Shown: one piece after another, positions 38,701 through 48,765 of the stretch
Layout of the letters: each line of letters opens with the position of its first letter
How positions within the stretch are numbered: position 1 is the first letter of the stretch
Assembly: GCA_037903355.1 (NCBI GenBank)
Contig: JBAJFE010000062.1
Span: 1,054,001-1,118,000, forward strand
Source of the DNA: Trichuris trichiura
Lineage: Eukaryota > Nematoda > Enoplea > Trichinellida > Trichuridae
Reading direction: 5' to 3'
DNA length: 64,000 nt
The notes under the pieces: model-generated
What the model was told of the DNA's origin: nothing
What the model saw: the letters and a program-made list of their open reading frames with translations, nothing else
Databases searched by the model: none
Position numbers and translations under genes: made by a program

Positions 38701-41700
38701 GGATTATTATAATATGCTAATCCTTTCTATTCAGTAATAATATTATAATTAATGAGTTGTTTTATTGCTAGACTTTTCGTGCACCCTAATGTATTAACAG
38801 TTACCGGACAGATGGCTTTAAATTTGTCTACATGTTTTTCCTGTTACTTTAACGTTATAGATTATGAAGAACATTATCGATAAATTTATGCCTGTGTTCT
38901 ACTGTTTTATAAATGTTCCTAAGTCAGTTATAGACGAAAGACTATATTGCACGGCTAGCTCACCGGTAGGAGCAACGGTAACGCAGTTGTAACTTTTAAC
39001 CATAAAGCTTTTGCCTCTGAGAATGTCATTCTTTCTTTCACTAATTGGAAAGGAATCCAGTATTGCTGTTTCATGTCGAGTTGCTCCAGTACCTCGAATG
39101 ATCGCTGTTCCTGAAAATTTGAAGTTCCATCCTTGCATAGGTTATCCCTTCCAGTTGGCATTCTTATATGACTACTTCGCAAGGCTCATTATAGGGTTCG
39201 TTAATTCAGTCATCTTTAGTCCATTGAATTCCTTGACTTCATTGTTTGGCTGTCTGTCATTGTATAGCTCTACTCAAACTTTAAGCTTTCATAGGCTTCC
39301 TTAGAGCTTGTTATGTAGTTAATCCTGTTCCTAGTTTCCTTAACGGTATCCTAAATACTTCTCTCTACTCGCTCTGAAATGTTTGGTAGTTCTTTTCTAA
39401 TTTCTGGAAAAGATAGCAGGCACGAATGCTTCGTATTAGCAAACAACATGGAACATCGGTTTTCCTGCCAATTTAAGCTCTCAGACTTACTGTATTGGTC
39501 ACTCTGGGGTTTCGGTCATTTGAAGCAGATTGTTCATTGAGGAGCTATCTTACCATTTTGTATTGTTCGATGCAATCATTTTGCAAATTTATCAACATGT
39601 TCATATTGTTATGTGTGCCTTTTCTTCCTCGTTCATCCCGTTGGCACATTTTTTGCGCACACGCTTTTTCTGCTTTCCTAACTTGCTCGTGCATTTCTTT
39701 TCGTGTTCGCTGATAGGAATTGCTCGGTTTCAAGAAACGCTGGAAATAAGTAAACAACCGTTGTGCGAATAAACTCGCAGCTTCGAGTGGGCGAAATACT
39801 AAGGTGCTGAGCTTTTCACTTTATTTACGTGTCAAGAATAGTGACTGAATATATGCAACGCAGAGTGTCCGTAGAAGTTCTTCTACTTATTTTTACTCTG
39901 CCTCTATTACCACCGCGTGTTTTGCTGGCTTTGAGTACTTCCCTTTTCATTCGAATGAAGAGACAAGTACAACTTCTGAATGTTCGATAGGTTACCCGCT
40001 AAAATCTATTCCTTCTTTGCTAACTAGGTTTGTGAAGTTATGCATATAATACTTTCGAAACGATACTTACTTCAATCCTTACCAGGAGCTCTGCTCTCTG
40101 AAAAAAATGCAGGTTAACCTTCATAAATCTAAATGGCTGAGAGTCAGAACGGACAGAAAACGTCATTCTAGCGGTGCGAGCGTGTTATTGATCTCACTAC
40201 CAGTCGTTTTTTATGGCTGGTGCTGTACGCATTAGTAGTTATACCCGTATTATTTTGATATGTCAATCCATCTTGTTCCCTTAACGTATTATAATTAGTT
40301 AACATTCTGCATCATAGATTGTTCACACATCGTAATTTATTACTAATTGGAGTCCAGTCGTCTTTATTTCATCTCTGAAATTTTTTCAGTCTTGCTTAGA
40401 TTATTGGCTATGATTCATGACGTAAGTAAATGCGTGTATGTGTTCTGCGTTCTTGTGAGTTTTCGTAAATAAGCTCTGGATGCTTGCTGTACTTCTGTTT
40501 CTGTGTGCCCGTTCAGAGCTAGCGTATGCAGACTGAAGTTTCAATGGTTAGTGCTGTCTTGTGGGATGTTGCTTATTTGATGTTGTAGGGAAAATAACGA
40601 CTAAAAAGAGGCATTCGAACCTGCCTTTGGAGGTTCCCAAAGCTGCGCCATAAGCGCTGTACGGGACGGCGTTCCAGCCGTTCTACTTACCCAGCGTGCC
40701 GCCCATTAGATATTCGCTTTTTTCTCAACCAGATAACTTATGGTATAATTGTGCCATGAGTTATCGACGCCTGGGGTTATCATACAGTGGTGCCTGATTA
40801 TAAACGACTTACTACAACGTCACTGGCAGAATCTGTTATTCTTTGTATGAGGTTGCCCGTGCGTCTACTTGAATGCTGTGCCCCAGTTTTACCGTCGTGT
40901 GAAAACGGTGAAAAATAGAAAAAGGATGTTGGTTTCGACTCCATATTTTTTAGCAACTGTCTCTTACTCGTTCTTCGTGCCTGTATGAGTCGCCGAGTTT
41001 CATTTCGTTTCCAATCACTTACTACACTCTCTCGTTCACCTACTGTTAAAGTGTGATCCCTACATAGACAGACGCCTTTGATAGAAATGCTCTCATAGCT
41101 TTGCTGCAGATACTTCTAATGTATGTCTGTTTCATCTTTCTTTTTACATTTTGATTAGGTTGAGTGTAACGAAAATTTAATCTGAAACTTCTTATTCCTA
41201 ATGTTGTCACTTCAATCTTACTAACTACAGGGCTTTTCTTCATAAATAGTTAAGCGATACTGATTCCAATGAAAATTTTCAAAATTTCAATAATGTACTA
41301 ATGCTTTGTTTTTTTTCGATTATGAGAGCATCTTTAACATTGTACCGTTGGCACACAGAGCTTACCGCTCGCAGTGTTGGTATGGTTTCTGCAAGATGTG
41401 ACCACAAATTTTCGGCGTCTTCAAGGGTTATTTTTTCTCTTGCGGGTTGGAAGGCACTCCATTCTTTTTTCTTCATCTCTAGTTCCTCCAGCTGATACGA
41501 CAGCTCTGAATTATCCTGAAAATTTTTCTTTTTTTAATCTTGCTTGGCACAAGTTTATTAACAGCGGTCTTTGGGCGGTCATTTTGCGAAAGTTGCAGTG
41601 ACACCCGCGACTTCTGTCTTTGATCATTTTAATCTTATGCGCTGGTTACCTACCGCTGCCTAGCTGTGTTTTTCATCATGCTTAAGTGCTCTTGCTAGCA

Positions 41701-43837
41701 CTAGTTCTCAATTCCTTTCTGATTCTGACCATGATGATAGTATTCTAAATGTTTCTTTAATAGTATGACTTTATCTCGTTGAGAATAATCAAGGGTTCCT
41801 TATTTTTTGATCAGCCCAGACTGCTAACATGCAAAATGCAGCTGAACATGAAATAAAGTTTTCCTCCTTTTTAAGAATCAGGTGTAGCATCCTCTGCGCT
41901 CCTGACTAAAGAAGTGACAGCAATGCTAACGTAGATTCCGGTTAATCGTTTCTAATATCTCTGCAATTCTTCTTTGTTTGATGATGCCTCCTTATATTTT
42001 CAATGTTAAGCCACGTTGCAAAAATTTTTATTTCACTTTTGGGGTAAGCGCCCGTTCTCCGTTCAGTTTTCATAACAAAAAATTCTATGTTGCGGTAACC
42101 GCGATTGAGATTGAGAAAGAATCAGAGGCGCTTTACAATCGATACAACACAAAGTACAATTGGCGTTAAGGAGAAAACGTTAGCGTGATTCAGTTTAATT
42201 TAATTGATCTCGCTAACTGTTCGCCACAGCTAGTTGTCAGATAAAAAGCATAAAACATTATTTTTCAGTAATACGACGCTCTTTAAAAAAGGGCAATGGG
42301 ATAACGGTGGAATAAACTGGTAGAAAGAAAACAAAAATTAAGAAGAAACTGTTAACAGATTCAACGTATTGAAGCAACATGAAACGCTGAAGAGAAACGG
42401 TAGAAATTAATTTCCAAAGTCTACGGCCCCGTTAAGAAGAGTTATGTGTTCAATGTCAGTTCATGTGAAATGAATTCGTCGAGGAATCGTCTTACCACTT
42501 CATAAATGTGCTGTTGCAGTTCTTCTCGTATTCGGTCGTCCGCTTCGCATGGTTTCAAGAGATTCTGGAAAGAAACGAGAGCACAGTGTACGTTCATCGC
42601 ACAGTAGTGTGAACGATACTGGCGTGTTGCCTAACATTTCTGTTTCCATATAAGTGTAGAAGTAGAACAGAGGACAGACAGTGAACATGGACTAACTTTG
42701 CACGTTCAGCTACTTGATTTAACATGAGCTACTTCTCCGAAATTTTTATTTTTAGTCATTATGTTAACGCTGTGGCATATTCTTTTGACGTTACCACCTG
42801 TAACCTTTCATTCCAACAGTCGGAAGCGCTCATGGAGCTATTAATTCCAACATTAGCCGTATTTTGTGAACAAAACTTACCTCAATCTTCTCCAGGAGCT
42901 CTTCTCTCTGAAAAAATAAGCCTGAGAGCGTTTTTAAATTGTTTACGGTTAACTATTGAAGCTAAAAGGTTGGAATGTTGAAATCTATACGTGTCATCTT
43001 GGGAATTTATTCGCTGAAGTCGGGACAGTAAGATTAGTGGACGTCCGGCTATTTCATCATAATTTTTAAGCTACTTAATATTAGTGATAACTACGCGTTA
43101 TTATTGTTATTTAGTCGTTTGTGTAAAATGCTATCTTGTATTTTATACAGATAAATGGAAAAGTTTTTATAAAAATCTTGTTACACTGTTTCTTTCTAAA
43201 AGTTCAATAAACTTTTTTATCCCGTGCTAATCTTTAATGTTTTGAAATTCCAGGAAAGCCTTGCGTTGTCAAATTGCAGAACATCATCAAAGCCGATTTG
43301 CCGTAACGTCAGACGCAAATTGGCTTTCGAAAATCCCCTTGCATTTTATTTATTCGGAGCAGTCAACGAAATGGAATGCGTATTGTTTATACTGAACAGT
43401 TGAATAACCTTTTGGGGAGTACCCCTTCCGACAACGAATTATGGTACAGAAAGGGAAAGGAAAAAATGTAAGTTTCCATTGCTAAATGCTTTTTGAATTT
43501 AAAGAAACCTATATTTACGCTTTGTGGTGTGATGACAATACGTTACTTTTTAAGGGCAACTCCTGAAGCCGTTTTCATAGGAAGAGGGCTACTCCTTTTT
43601 GGCGTCTTCAAAAAATCTGTTCTTGAGTTCACGTCTTTTGAAAATGAATGAAATAATTTTCTCTTTTTTATGTTCATGAAATTCAAAAAAATGTCCAGTG
43701 TGATGCGAAGGTATTTTTTGTATGCTTGAGAATCGTGCTTTGAGTTTTCAGTAGACTGAGAAAGTGATGCACGTTACCGTCTGCCCTGTTGCAACACTTG
43801 CCAAGCATGCAAGCCATAAGACTGCTATCGCATTCAT
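22738..43837 (-). CDS. Gene 2: secreted eight-module repeat protein, 25 exons, 909 aa
   Basis: This is the only complete eight-module copy in the window. Exon 1 (43778-43837) is a 20-residue signal peptide, followed by eight C-A-B modules listed separately; the stop is TAG at 22738-22740. All 25 exons are multiples of three with phase-0 introns of about 0.1 to 1.7 kb. Modules 1 and 3 have a shortened 23-residue A exon that lacks the paired cysteines. Modules 2 and 4-8 have 58-66 residue A exons with cysteine pairs Cx4C and Cx3C, except module 2 (three cysteines) and module 7 (two). The architecture is the same as gene 3, module for module. The predicted product is a long secreted chain of short alpha-helical segments, many of them disulfide-stapled; that fold is inference. 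I do not recognise the family. Large introns carry mobile-element remnants at 24.3, 28.5 and 37.8 kb. Confidence 0.87.
23964..24149 (-). pseudogene. Intronic ORF remnant shared with gene 3
   Basis: Between module 7 B and module 8 C lies a 61-codon frame with LENARDNINVPNLSLLG and GLNSNC-stop. The matching intron of gene 3 (48921-49196) has a related frame with IRENRKFSSLPLLD. The shorter gene 1 intron shows no such frame. There is no convincing acceptor or donor, so I do not treat it as an exon; a mobile-element scrap is more likely. It is not identified. Confidence 0.3.
24317..24393. repeat. GC-rich imperfect inverted repeat in a gene 2 intron
   Basis: GTAGGGCGTGTGTTCTCC near 24317 is mirrored by GGTGGGGCACATGCCCTAC near 24375-24393. 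Cytosine runs between them contrast sharply with the AT-rich introns, which suggests inserted DNA. Confidence 0.45.
24512..25450 (-). CDS. Gene 2 module 7
   Basis: C exon 25424-25450 (EQLQLEKIE), A exon 24863-25045 (61 residues, RFLKPSAGDQNLYEEL) and B exon 24512-24658 (49 residues, starting KVQNLDDLRDEIMSKHEDW). The A exon has only two cysteines (SKC and LQC), one on each predicted helix. Confidence 0.87.
26906..28873 (-). CDS. Gene 2 module 6
   Basis: C exon 28847-28873 (EQQQLDRIK), A exon 27627-27800 (58 residues, RILKPSGADLRLRHIL, TCSTEDC and ECMKQC) and B exon 26906-27055 (50 residues, starting KEQYSYDKLEELEKK, with ALTYWTKV). All four cysteines are present. It is very close to module 6 of gene 3, including the intron just after the A exon. 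Confidence 0.89.
28539..28759. repeat. Inverted-repeat MITE in the module 6 intron
   Basis: Arms of about 68 bp (28539-28607 and 28693-28759) start TACCGTATATTACGGCCTAT and carry CACCCCTCTACCTAAGTAAT in the left arm, with its reverse complement in the right arm. They flank an unpaired loop of about 85 bp. The sequence is unrelated to the CCGGAGCTTT foldback family. There is no ORF, so it is probably non-autonomous. Confidence 0.85.
30177..31362 (-). CDS. Gene 2 module 5
   Basis: C exon 31336-31362 (RDDVLEEIE, donor GTAGGT), A exon 30788-30979 (64 residues, HFLKPSEADQRRRKEL, VCKEGIC and QCMEEC) and B exon 30177-30326 (50 residues, starting NAEDLVDLLHELDMK, ending LQLLIE, donor GTATGA). All four cysteines are present. 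Confidence 0.88.
32290..33526 (-). CDS. Gene 2 module 4
   Basis: C exon 33500-33526 (RQELMEKTE), A exon 32971-33168 (66 residues, RILTPSEADRRMEEEW, RCDERIC and RCSEEC) and B exon 32290-32439 (50 residues, starting LDELLYDQPEELMTKRRQW). The A donor is the less usual GTATGG. All four cysteines are present. Confidence 0.85.
35228..37142 (-). CDS. Gene 2 module 3 (half-A type)
   Basis: C exon 37116-37142 (REELLEKIE), shortened A exon 35906-35974 (23 residues, RLLRPVPADRVIRYEVEL, no cysteine) and B exon 35228-35377 (50 residues, starting ENQSLSNLLTELDTKYHY, with YEETKAFWL). It matches module 3 of gene 3, which has a half-A exon of identical length. Confidence 0.86.
37816..38052. repeat. Long foldback MITE in the gene 2 module 2/3 intron
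   Basis: Near-perfect arms (from about 37816 to 38023) share the core CTCCGGAGCTTTCGGGTC with the 9.2-kb element. The right end at 38034-38052 reads GTCCCGTACCAAGAAACCA, the reverse complement of the 7291-7309 motif. It has no ORF. The arms are so well preserved that the insertion looks fairly recent. Confidence 0.87.
38220..38440. other. GC-richer segment with a small palindrome in a gene 2 intron
   Basis: This block differs in base composition from the surrounding intron. It contains a palindrome around TCATTGCAATGA, flanked by GTCGC and GCGAC (about 38307-38350). It has no ORF or splice signals and is possibly inserted mobile DNA. Confidence 0.35.
38964..40097 (-). CDS. Gene 2 module 2
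   Basis: C exon 40071-40097 (RAELLVRIE), A exon 39554-39739 (62 residues, RFLKPSNSYQRTRKEM, ACAQKMC and then DCIEQY) and B exon 38964-39110 (49 residues, starting EQRSFEVLEQLDMKQQYW). The fourth cysteine is replaced by tyrosine, leaving an odd number. The B donor is GTGAGC. The B exon differs from its gene 3 counterpart at 7 of 49 residues. Confidence 0.87.
40595..40660 (-). ncRNA. Possible tRNA-derived fragment (A and B box-like)
   Basis: On the minus strand TGGCGCAGCTTTGG resembles a pol III A box and GGTTCGAATGC resembles a B box. They are followed by a TTTTT run, and a CTTTGG/CCAAAG hairpin lies between. The acceptor and T stems do not pair as in a real tRNA, so at most this is a degenerate tRNA or SINE head. 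Confidence 0.2.
41366..42907 (-). CDS. Gene 2 module 1 (half-A type)
   Basis: C exon 42881-42907 (REELLEKIE), shortened A exon 42496-42564 (23 residues, NLLKPCEADDRIREEL) and B exon 41366-41515 (50 residues, starting DNSELSYQLEELEMKKKEW, with ITLEDAENLW). The A exon stops before the usual cysteines but has one unusual cysteine at residue 6. The donor context GTAAGACGATTCCTC resembles the donors of full-length A exons. Confidence 0.86.
43778..43837 (-). CDS. Gene 2 exon 1: signal peptide
   Basis: This 60-nt exon runs from ATG at 43837 to a GTAACG donor. It encodes 20 residues with a hydrophobic core (AVLWLACLASVA) ending TGQT. It is closely similar to exon 1 of gene 1 and has the same TATA spacing. 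Confidence 0.87.
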
Positions 43838-43866
43838 AATTAACAAAAACTACGATTATATTGGAT

Positions 43867-43874
43867 ATTATATA
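43867..43874 (-). promoter_or_regulatory. Gene 2 TATA box (TATATAAT)
   Basis: TATATAAT on the minus strand lies 37 nt from the ATG at 43837, inside AGACTATATAAT, exactly as in gene 1. Nearby upstream DNA is also related to gene 1, so this shows common descent of the promoter as well as likely function. Confidence 0.65.
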
Positions 43875-46800
43875 GTCTTTGTCGCCGTATCGTAAACACG
43901 TGGTTTAGCAAATAAGGCCCTGATGTTTGATCAAAACCTGTTCAAGCAATCTCGCATGAAATAGAGCTTGCTCTCCATTTCGTATGGCAATTAAAGGAAC
44001 GCTTGGTTGCACATAGGACGATTTTAATGATCAATGGTGTACTTCAATGCATTCGCATCTTATTCACAGGTTCTGAAAGAGTTGTGTAAATTGAGTAGGT
44101 TCCGGCCGCGGTTAAAGTTTTTCCTTGCTGATTCTGCGCACAAATTTGTTCATTATGTATGGTTACTCACTCTCATTGACAGATTTTTTTCTGCTCAAAG
44201 TACACTTGACTGGCTCCATGGTGGAGAAGGTTTAGTATCATTTCCCCTTAAATTAGTAAATGAGCAGATAGAAGAAAGGTGTGAAACAGACTTTTCTGGA
44301 TGTTTGGGGCCCGTTCGTTAGCAAGAGAGAGGAAACAGTCCGTTCAACGCCCTCTATCGCCGTAGTAGAATTGGCACGATGTAATTTGTGATGGTGTATA
44401 CCGAAGATCAGCTTTGAGTCTTGTAGTGTTTTTGCCCAGAGTGTAAACATACGTGAATGGACTACGCAAGGTGTTACGTAACAGGTCTAACTACGTAACA
44501 GCAGCTGCGATAACCCAATTAGTAGTGGCATGCCATCATGTAAACCAGAAAAGGTTCAGTACAGCGTTTGGCGGGGCACTTGTCACCTTCAACATTTGCG
44601 AACGCTACCATTTCAGGGAAGCTGTGGAATAAAAAGGGCAACTGAGATTTACAGGCACAGTCTTGTCTATCAACGTAACGTGACCATTTCCTAATGATAA
44701 GAGAAGGCACAAGGCCGCAGCTGCTTGTGGGAATCACAGAAGTATTGCTCTATTGGTTTATGTATCACCAAAGGCTGCAATCCGCTGAAGATTTATTTGA
44801 AAAGATTCCACTAAGGATTCCAACATATATTAGCCGACTGAGTGATCCTTGTATATGTGTTTTGTAAAGTATCCCTCTTGTTCTATCCATGTACCTCGCT
44901 TATTGCTCAGTATGCCTGCACATTTAACTGCTTTCAGTTGTTTTTCTGTTCCATCATGAGTTCCCCAGCAGTTCCTGCAGTTCACCTACACCAAAACCAA
45001 ACCTTTGGACACCTTAGACGTTGCTGATAGGGATTCTACGCTAACCAAAAATTAGGACTAATGAGCATGCTTACGCTGACTTTGTAGTAGCTAAGTGTGG
45101 ACGCTGCAATAAAACCGCTATAGGTCATTAATAACCTGATCATCTGTTACACTGTGGTGCGACAATGAGGAAAACGCTACCGCACGTGGGCAACGTCAGT
45201 CAGAAACTTCACAAAATCTTTAAAAGTGCTTATAACTTCGTTCTTTCATAATCTAACCTTCTGATAGGGATAAGAAACGTTTGTTAAGAAAAACTAAAGA
45301 CTTCATTGAGAAAATAAAGCTTTTATCACCATTGAGATCCTGTCCACCATGCGCGAGATGGTGCATTAATAGGATTAGTTACACTAGCAACAGTTAGTAT
45401 GGTTGACGACGTTTCCCTAAGCACTATTCACCTTAACCGCCATCACGGTCAATCGTTTGGGCGCTTCTGGTTAACACGGTTTCTTTTATTTTTCCACGTA
45501 AAGTGCGGAGAGCTATTGTCTACGCAGTCCTGCAGGAGCTACGCAAGAGACCTAGAGGCTTTACGCAGACATCCCGGCTGAAGCTTAGTGGCCCAAAGTA
45601 TCAGAACCCTTCATTTAAATGGTCACTTTGCTGTGCCAGCCATCACCCCACCCTTCGACAGTATGTTCCAAGGGGGAATGTTGGGTCTTCCCTTTTCCTA
45701 CGGTGTCGTGTCGTTTCGCGCCAAATGCTTCTGCTCATCTTTACGGAACGCCAATCTGGTGGCATAGTTGTTATATCCTACCCATTGTTCAGAACCAACT
45801 TTGATCGAAAGCGTGCTACACTCCAAAGCCCTCCGGAGTAAATCAATCAATAATTACCTTAACCGTTAGGCTCAAAGCAGTTCAGACACTGAACCAGAGT
45901 GTAAACTAAAGATCTTCAAATCACCGCTAGATCCCCCTGGGGGCCGCTGCAAGCTAAAGGAGCAATGAGGTGAAGCTGAAGGCTCTGGAACGCAGAAGGG
46001 GCTCTAGCAGATCTATGGCGCTCCTGAGAAGGAAACGAGCGAAAGATCGCTTTAGACGCTGGCTAAGTGGTAGTTGTAGTGCAGAATGCTTATGAATAGT
46101 AGAGAGAAAAGTTTCCCGCTAGCTAGGATAAGTTCTTCGGGATTCTCCAGTGCCCCGCTTGCTAGTTGTGTATGCAAGTTGACTGACTGTCTAAATTATA
46201 CAGCCTACAGCTCTGATAGACGTCTGTGGCATTACTTGCAGCTGACAACATCGCAGCATCTCCTTTAGAGGTGATTTGCAATGTCTTCACCTTTTGCATT
46301 ATGTTAATCTGTCTTCCAGCCAGAATTAATTTCAACTGATTCCCATTGATCATTTTCATTTTTAAATTGAAGAAATAAAGTTTTAGCTGCTGGTCCTTTT
46401 CCATTTCTGCGGTTCACGTGGGCTCTGGAAGTACTGAAAAGGTAAAAGCAGACAGTAATAGACGTAGCCATTCGCTGGAGGCTTCCCTAGACTAAGGACG
46501 GAAAATGTTATCTTGGCGAATACTAGCGAGACAGGAAGTATGTGGAGACACCGTCTCAGGAGAGGGTGAGAACTTGCATCTAAACAGTCCATGGCATTAA
46601 AGTGTCGATAGACGAGGCTGTCGGTTGAGAAGCACAAGATAGAGGAATGAAGCAACGCCTGCTTGATGAGCTTGTGCCTGAATTTCTGCTTTTATTAGCA
46701 AGCCCAGAAATTTAGAAGAATTATCCTTTGGACATCAACGTCTCTTTGAATGCCTAAGGAACGGCATGCATCAATAGGCATTTACGTGTGAGTTAATGAG

Positions 46801-47725
46801 GGAAACAAGCTAGGGTTTGCTGATTAGCACTTTTAACTGCTTTTGCAGCAGAACAGTAACTGTCTCCACTGGCTCTTTGCGAAAACGTAACTGTCTACTC
46901 AGCTCACAAACGCATGATGAGAAGAATCAAAAAGTAGGCCGCGCCTGCTGGCACGTTCATGTGTTCTGATAAGGCGTGCAGAAACTAATTTTCTTGAATG
47001 GTATCCGAAAAGACCGAAGAGGTGACAGTGGTTCTAACACAGGATTGTACGAATTGAAGGACAGGTTAAGCTCCGTTAAATGAGCTCCAGTGAATATTCA
47101 AGTTCCATTCGATGGTAAAATAATGCGTCAATATTGATTTTAATTTTGAGCGGCATTATGAAAGTTGTTCGTACTATGTCAGCTTTCCCGCTGCATGACA
47201 TACTTTAAGCAGCTTAGAAGTTCAGGTTTCTTGATCCTATCCTGAATTAGAGTTGGGTGTACTTGCAAATTGAATATGCTGTAGTGGTAATTGCGCTTAT
47301 CACGGGTAAAACCTCGCTCAGCTAAGTAGGCTTCAACATGAACTTGCATTTTTCCGCATATGTAATGAAAGCAAAGCTTTATGCAGAAATTGTTTTACTA
47401 AGTCGTGTGAAAGGCGTACGCAAAAGAAGACGGTAAGCAAAAGCGGACAATATAAAACCTTTTCTTTTCACTTCCGTTTGCTTCCATTTTCCACAATTCA
47501 ACAGTGGCGATAGAGTAAGCTTGCAGTTCTTCCTAAAAGAAATCTCATTTTTCATTCTAAGTCGTTTAAACTGAGTATTTATTTTTGCATAGCTAGTGGG
47601 CATATTCCAATTATTGCAAGCTCAGCTTTTTACTTGCGGTTTCATGAGCAAAAAAGAGTGAATTTGCCAAACTGAGTGGTTAAGGCAGCAAATTACAATA
47701 GTCATACCGGCTACGATGTGGTTCA
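43875..47725. other. Spacer between genes 2 and 3
   Basis: This is the upstream region of gene 2 and the 3' flank of gene 3. Several blocks resemble the spacer at 18.8-22.7 kb, and the total lengths are nearly equal. A 112-codon plus-strand frame (45503-45841) lies in a block whose counterpart near 21.6 kb is not open, so I do not call it a gene. A minus-strand AATAAA at 47578-47583 lies about 145 nt past the gene 3 stop. Confidence 0.5.
47398..47532 (-). CDS. Possible alternative terminal exon of gene 3
   Basis: After a TTTTAG acceptor a 44-codon frame starts EELQAYSIATVELWKMEANG and ends FHTT-stop. Its start resembles a B exon (E-x-x-x-x-Y...L). It lies beyond the in-frame stop of gene 3, so it could be coding only if the normal last exon is skipped. 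The gene 2 counterpart has a stop at codon 4, and in gene 1 the frame ends after seven residues. It may be a relic. Confidence 0.25.
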   Translation of the reverse strand, partial: EELQAYSIATVELWKMEANGSEKKRFYIVRFCLPSSFAYAFHTT

Positions 47726-48765
47726 TCATAATTGGTTGTTCTCATAGTGCCACAGTGCAGCGATAATAGAGTCTTGTTCTCTCATCCTTTTCATGCTTTT
47801 GTAGCGTTGGTTCTTCATTTGCAGGTCGTGCAGTTTTTTTGTATCATCCTCGACTGGCTATAATGAATGAGAAAGCTTCATTGGGACCATACGAGTTAAG
47901 ATGAAAACATTCATTGTTATGACCAATGGGATGTCAATGTCACTTTATAATACACATGACTCCTGATATTCGTAACTGTTTCAAGAGATCATCAATCACG
48001 TTGCATTTTATAAGTTCATTATCAGTTTTCGTTGACCAATGTTGTGCAGACTTATTCTGTACTTTAACTTTGAGCTACATTTCAGTTGGCTGCGATGATA
48101 GTGGCTTCATTTCTAAGCAAGTATCAGTGATACAATACTGATAGTACCTTCAGTGGTTAGTTTTAGTAAATGTGCGAGTAACGCCTCAGTGATCAATTTG
48201 GCTTAAGCAATCTTTTTCCTTGAATGGTGCCGTTATTCACGGAAATGGAATCGCTTAAAGTTAGAAGAAATAAGGTCAAATATTTGTAGTTATCCAGGTT
48301 TGCTAATGTACAGTTTACAAACGGGAAGCTATAATTCTTTACTAGTATTTTTTGGTGATAAACCGAATTTTTTATCAAACCTATCATTGAGCTGCTGGAT
48401 TTGCTCTTTCGCGCTTCTCTTGCTTAAGTATGTGCCCGTTTGTACTGATAACTTGCGTACCGTTTGACACTCTGTCATACATTTTGTAAATCGAGCAGCT
48501 GCAATAGCTTCATATTTAGGCACTTTCGCCTTGAATACTGCTTTCAGATGACCAGCGCACTGCCAATTTTTGCAGTTTGCGTACTGTTCACGAATTCTGC
48601 TGTTCAATGTTTTCTTTAACTCCTTTTCTTCTTTTGTTAGTCTCAGTGTTGCCTGAATCACACAGTTGAGCATAATCTAACGTTCATGCCACCTTTCCTT
48701 CCATTCTATCGGTTAAATATCATTTCAACTTGACTTACCAATGCGGCTTCATATTTTTCTTCTTG
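47726..48765 (-). CDS. Gene 3 module 8 (terminal)
   Basis: C exon 48739-48765 (QEEKYEAAL), A exon 48461-48652 (64 residues, ATLRLTKEEKELKKTL, NCKNWQC and KCMTEC) and terminal B-type exon 47726-47857 (43 residues, starting PVEDDTKKLHDLQMKN, ending ENNQL-stop). The A acceptor here is a good TTCAG, which supports the start chosen for the AAG acceptors in genes 1 and 2. The A donor is weak (GTACGC), as in gene 2. Confidence 0.86.

Noticed and set aside
45503..45841. 112-codon plus-strand frame in the gene 2/3 spacer
   Set aside because: The related spacer block near 21.6 kb is not open and there is no recognisable domain.
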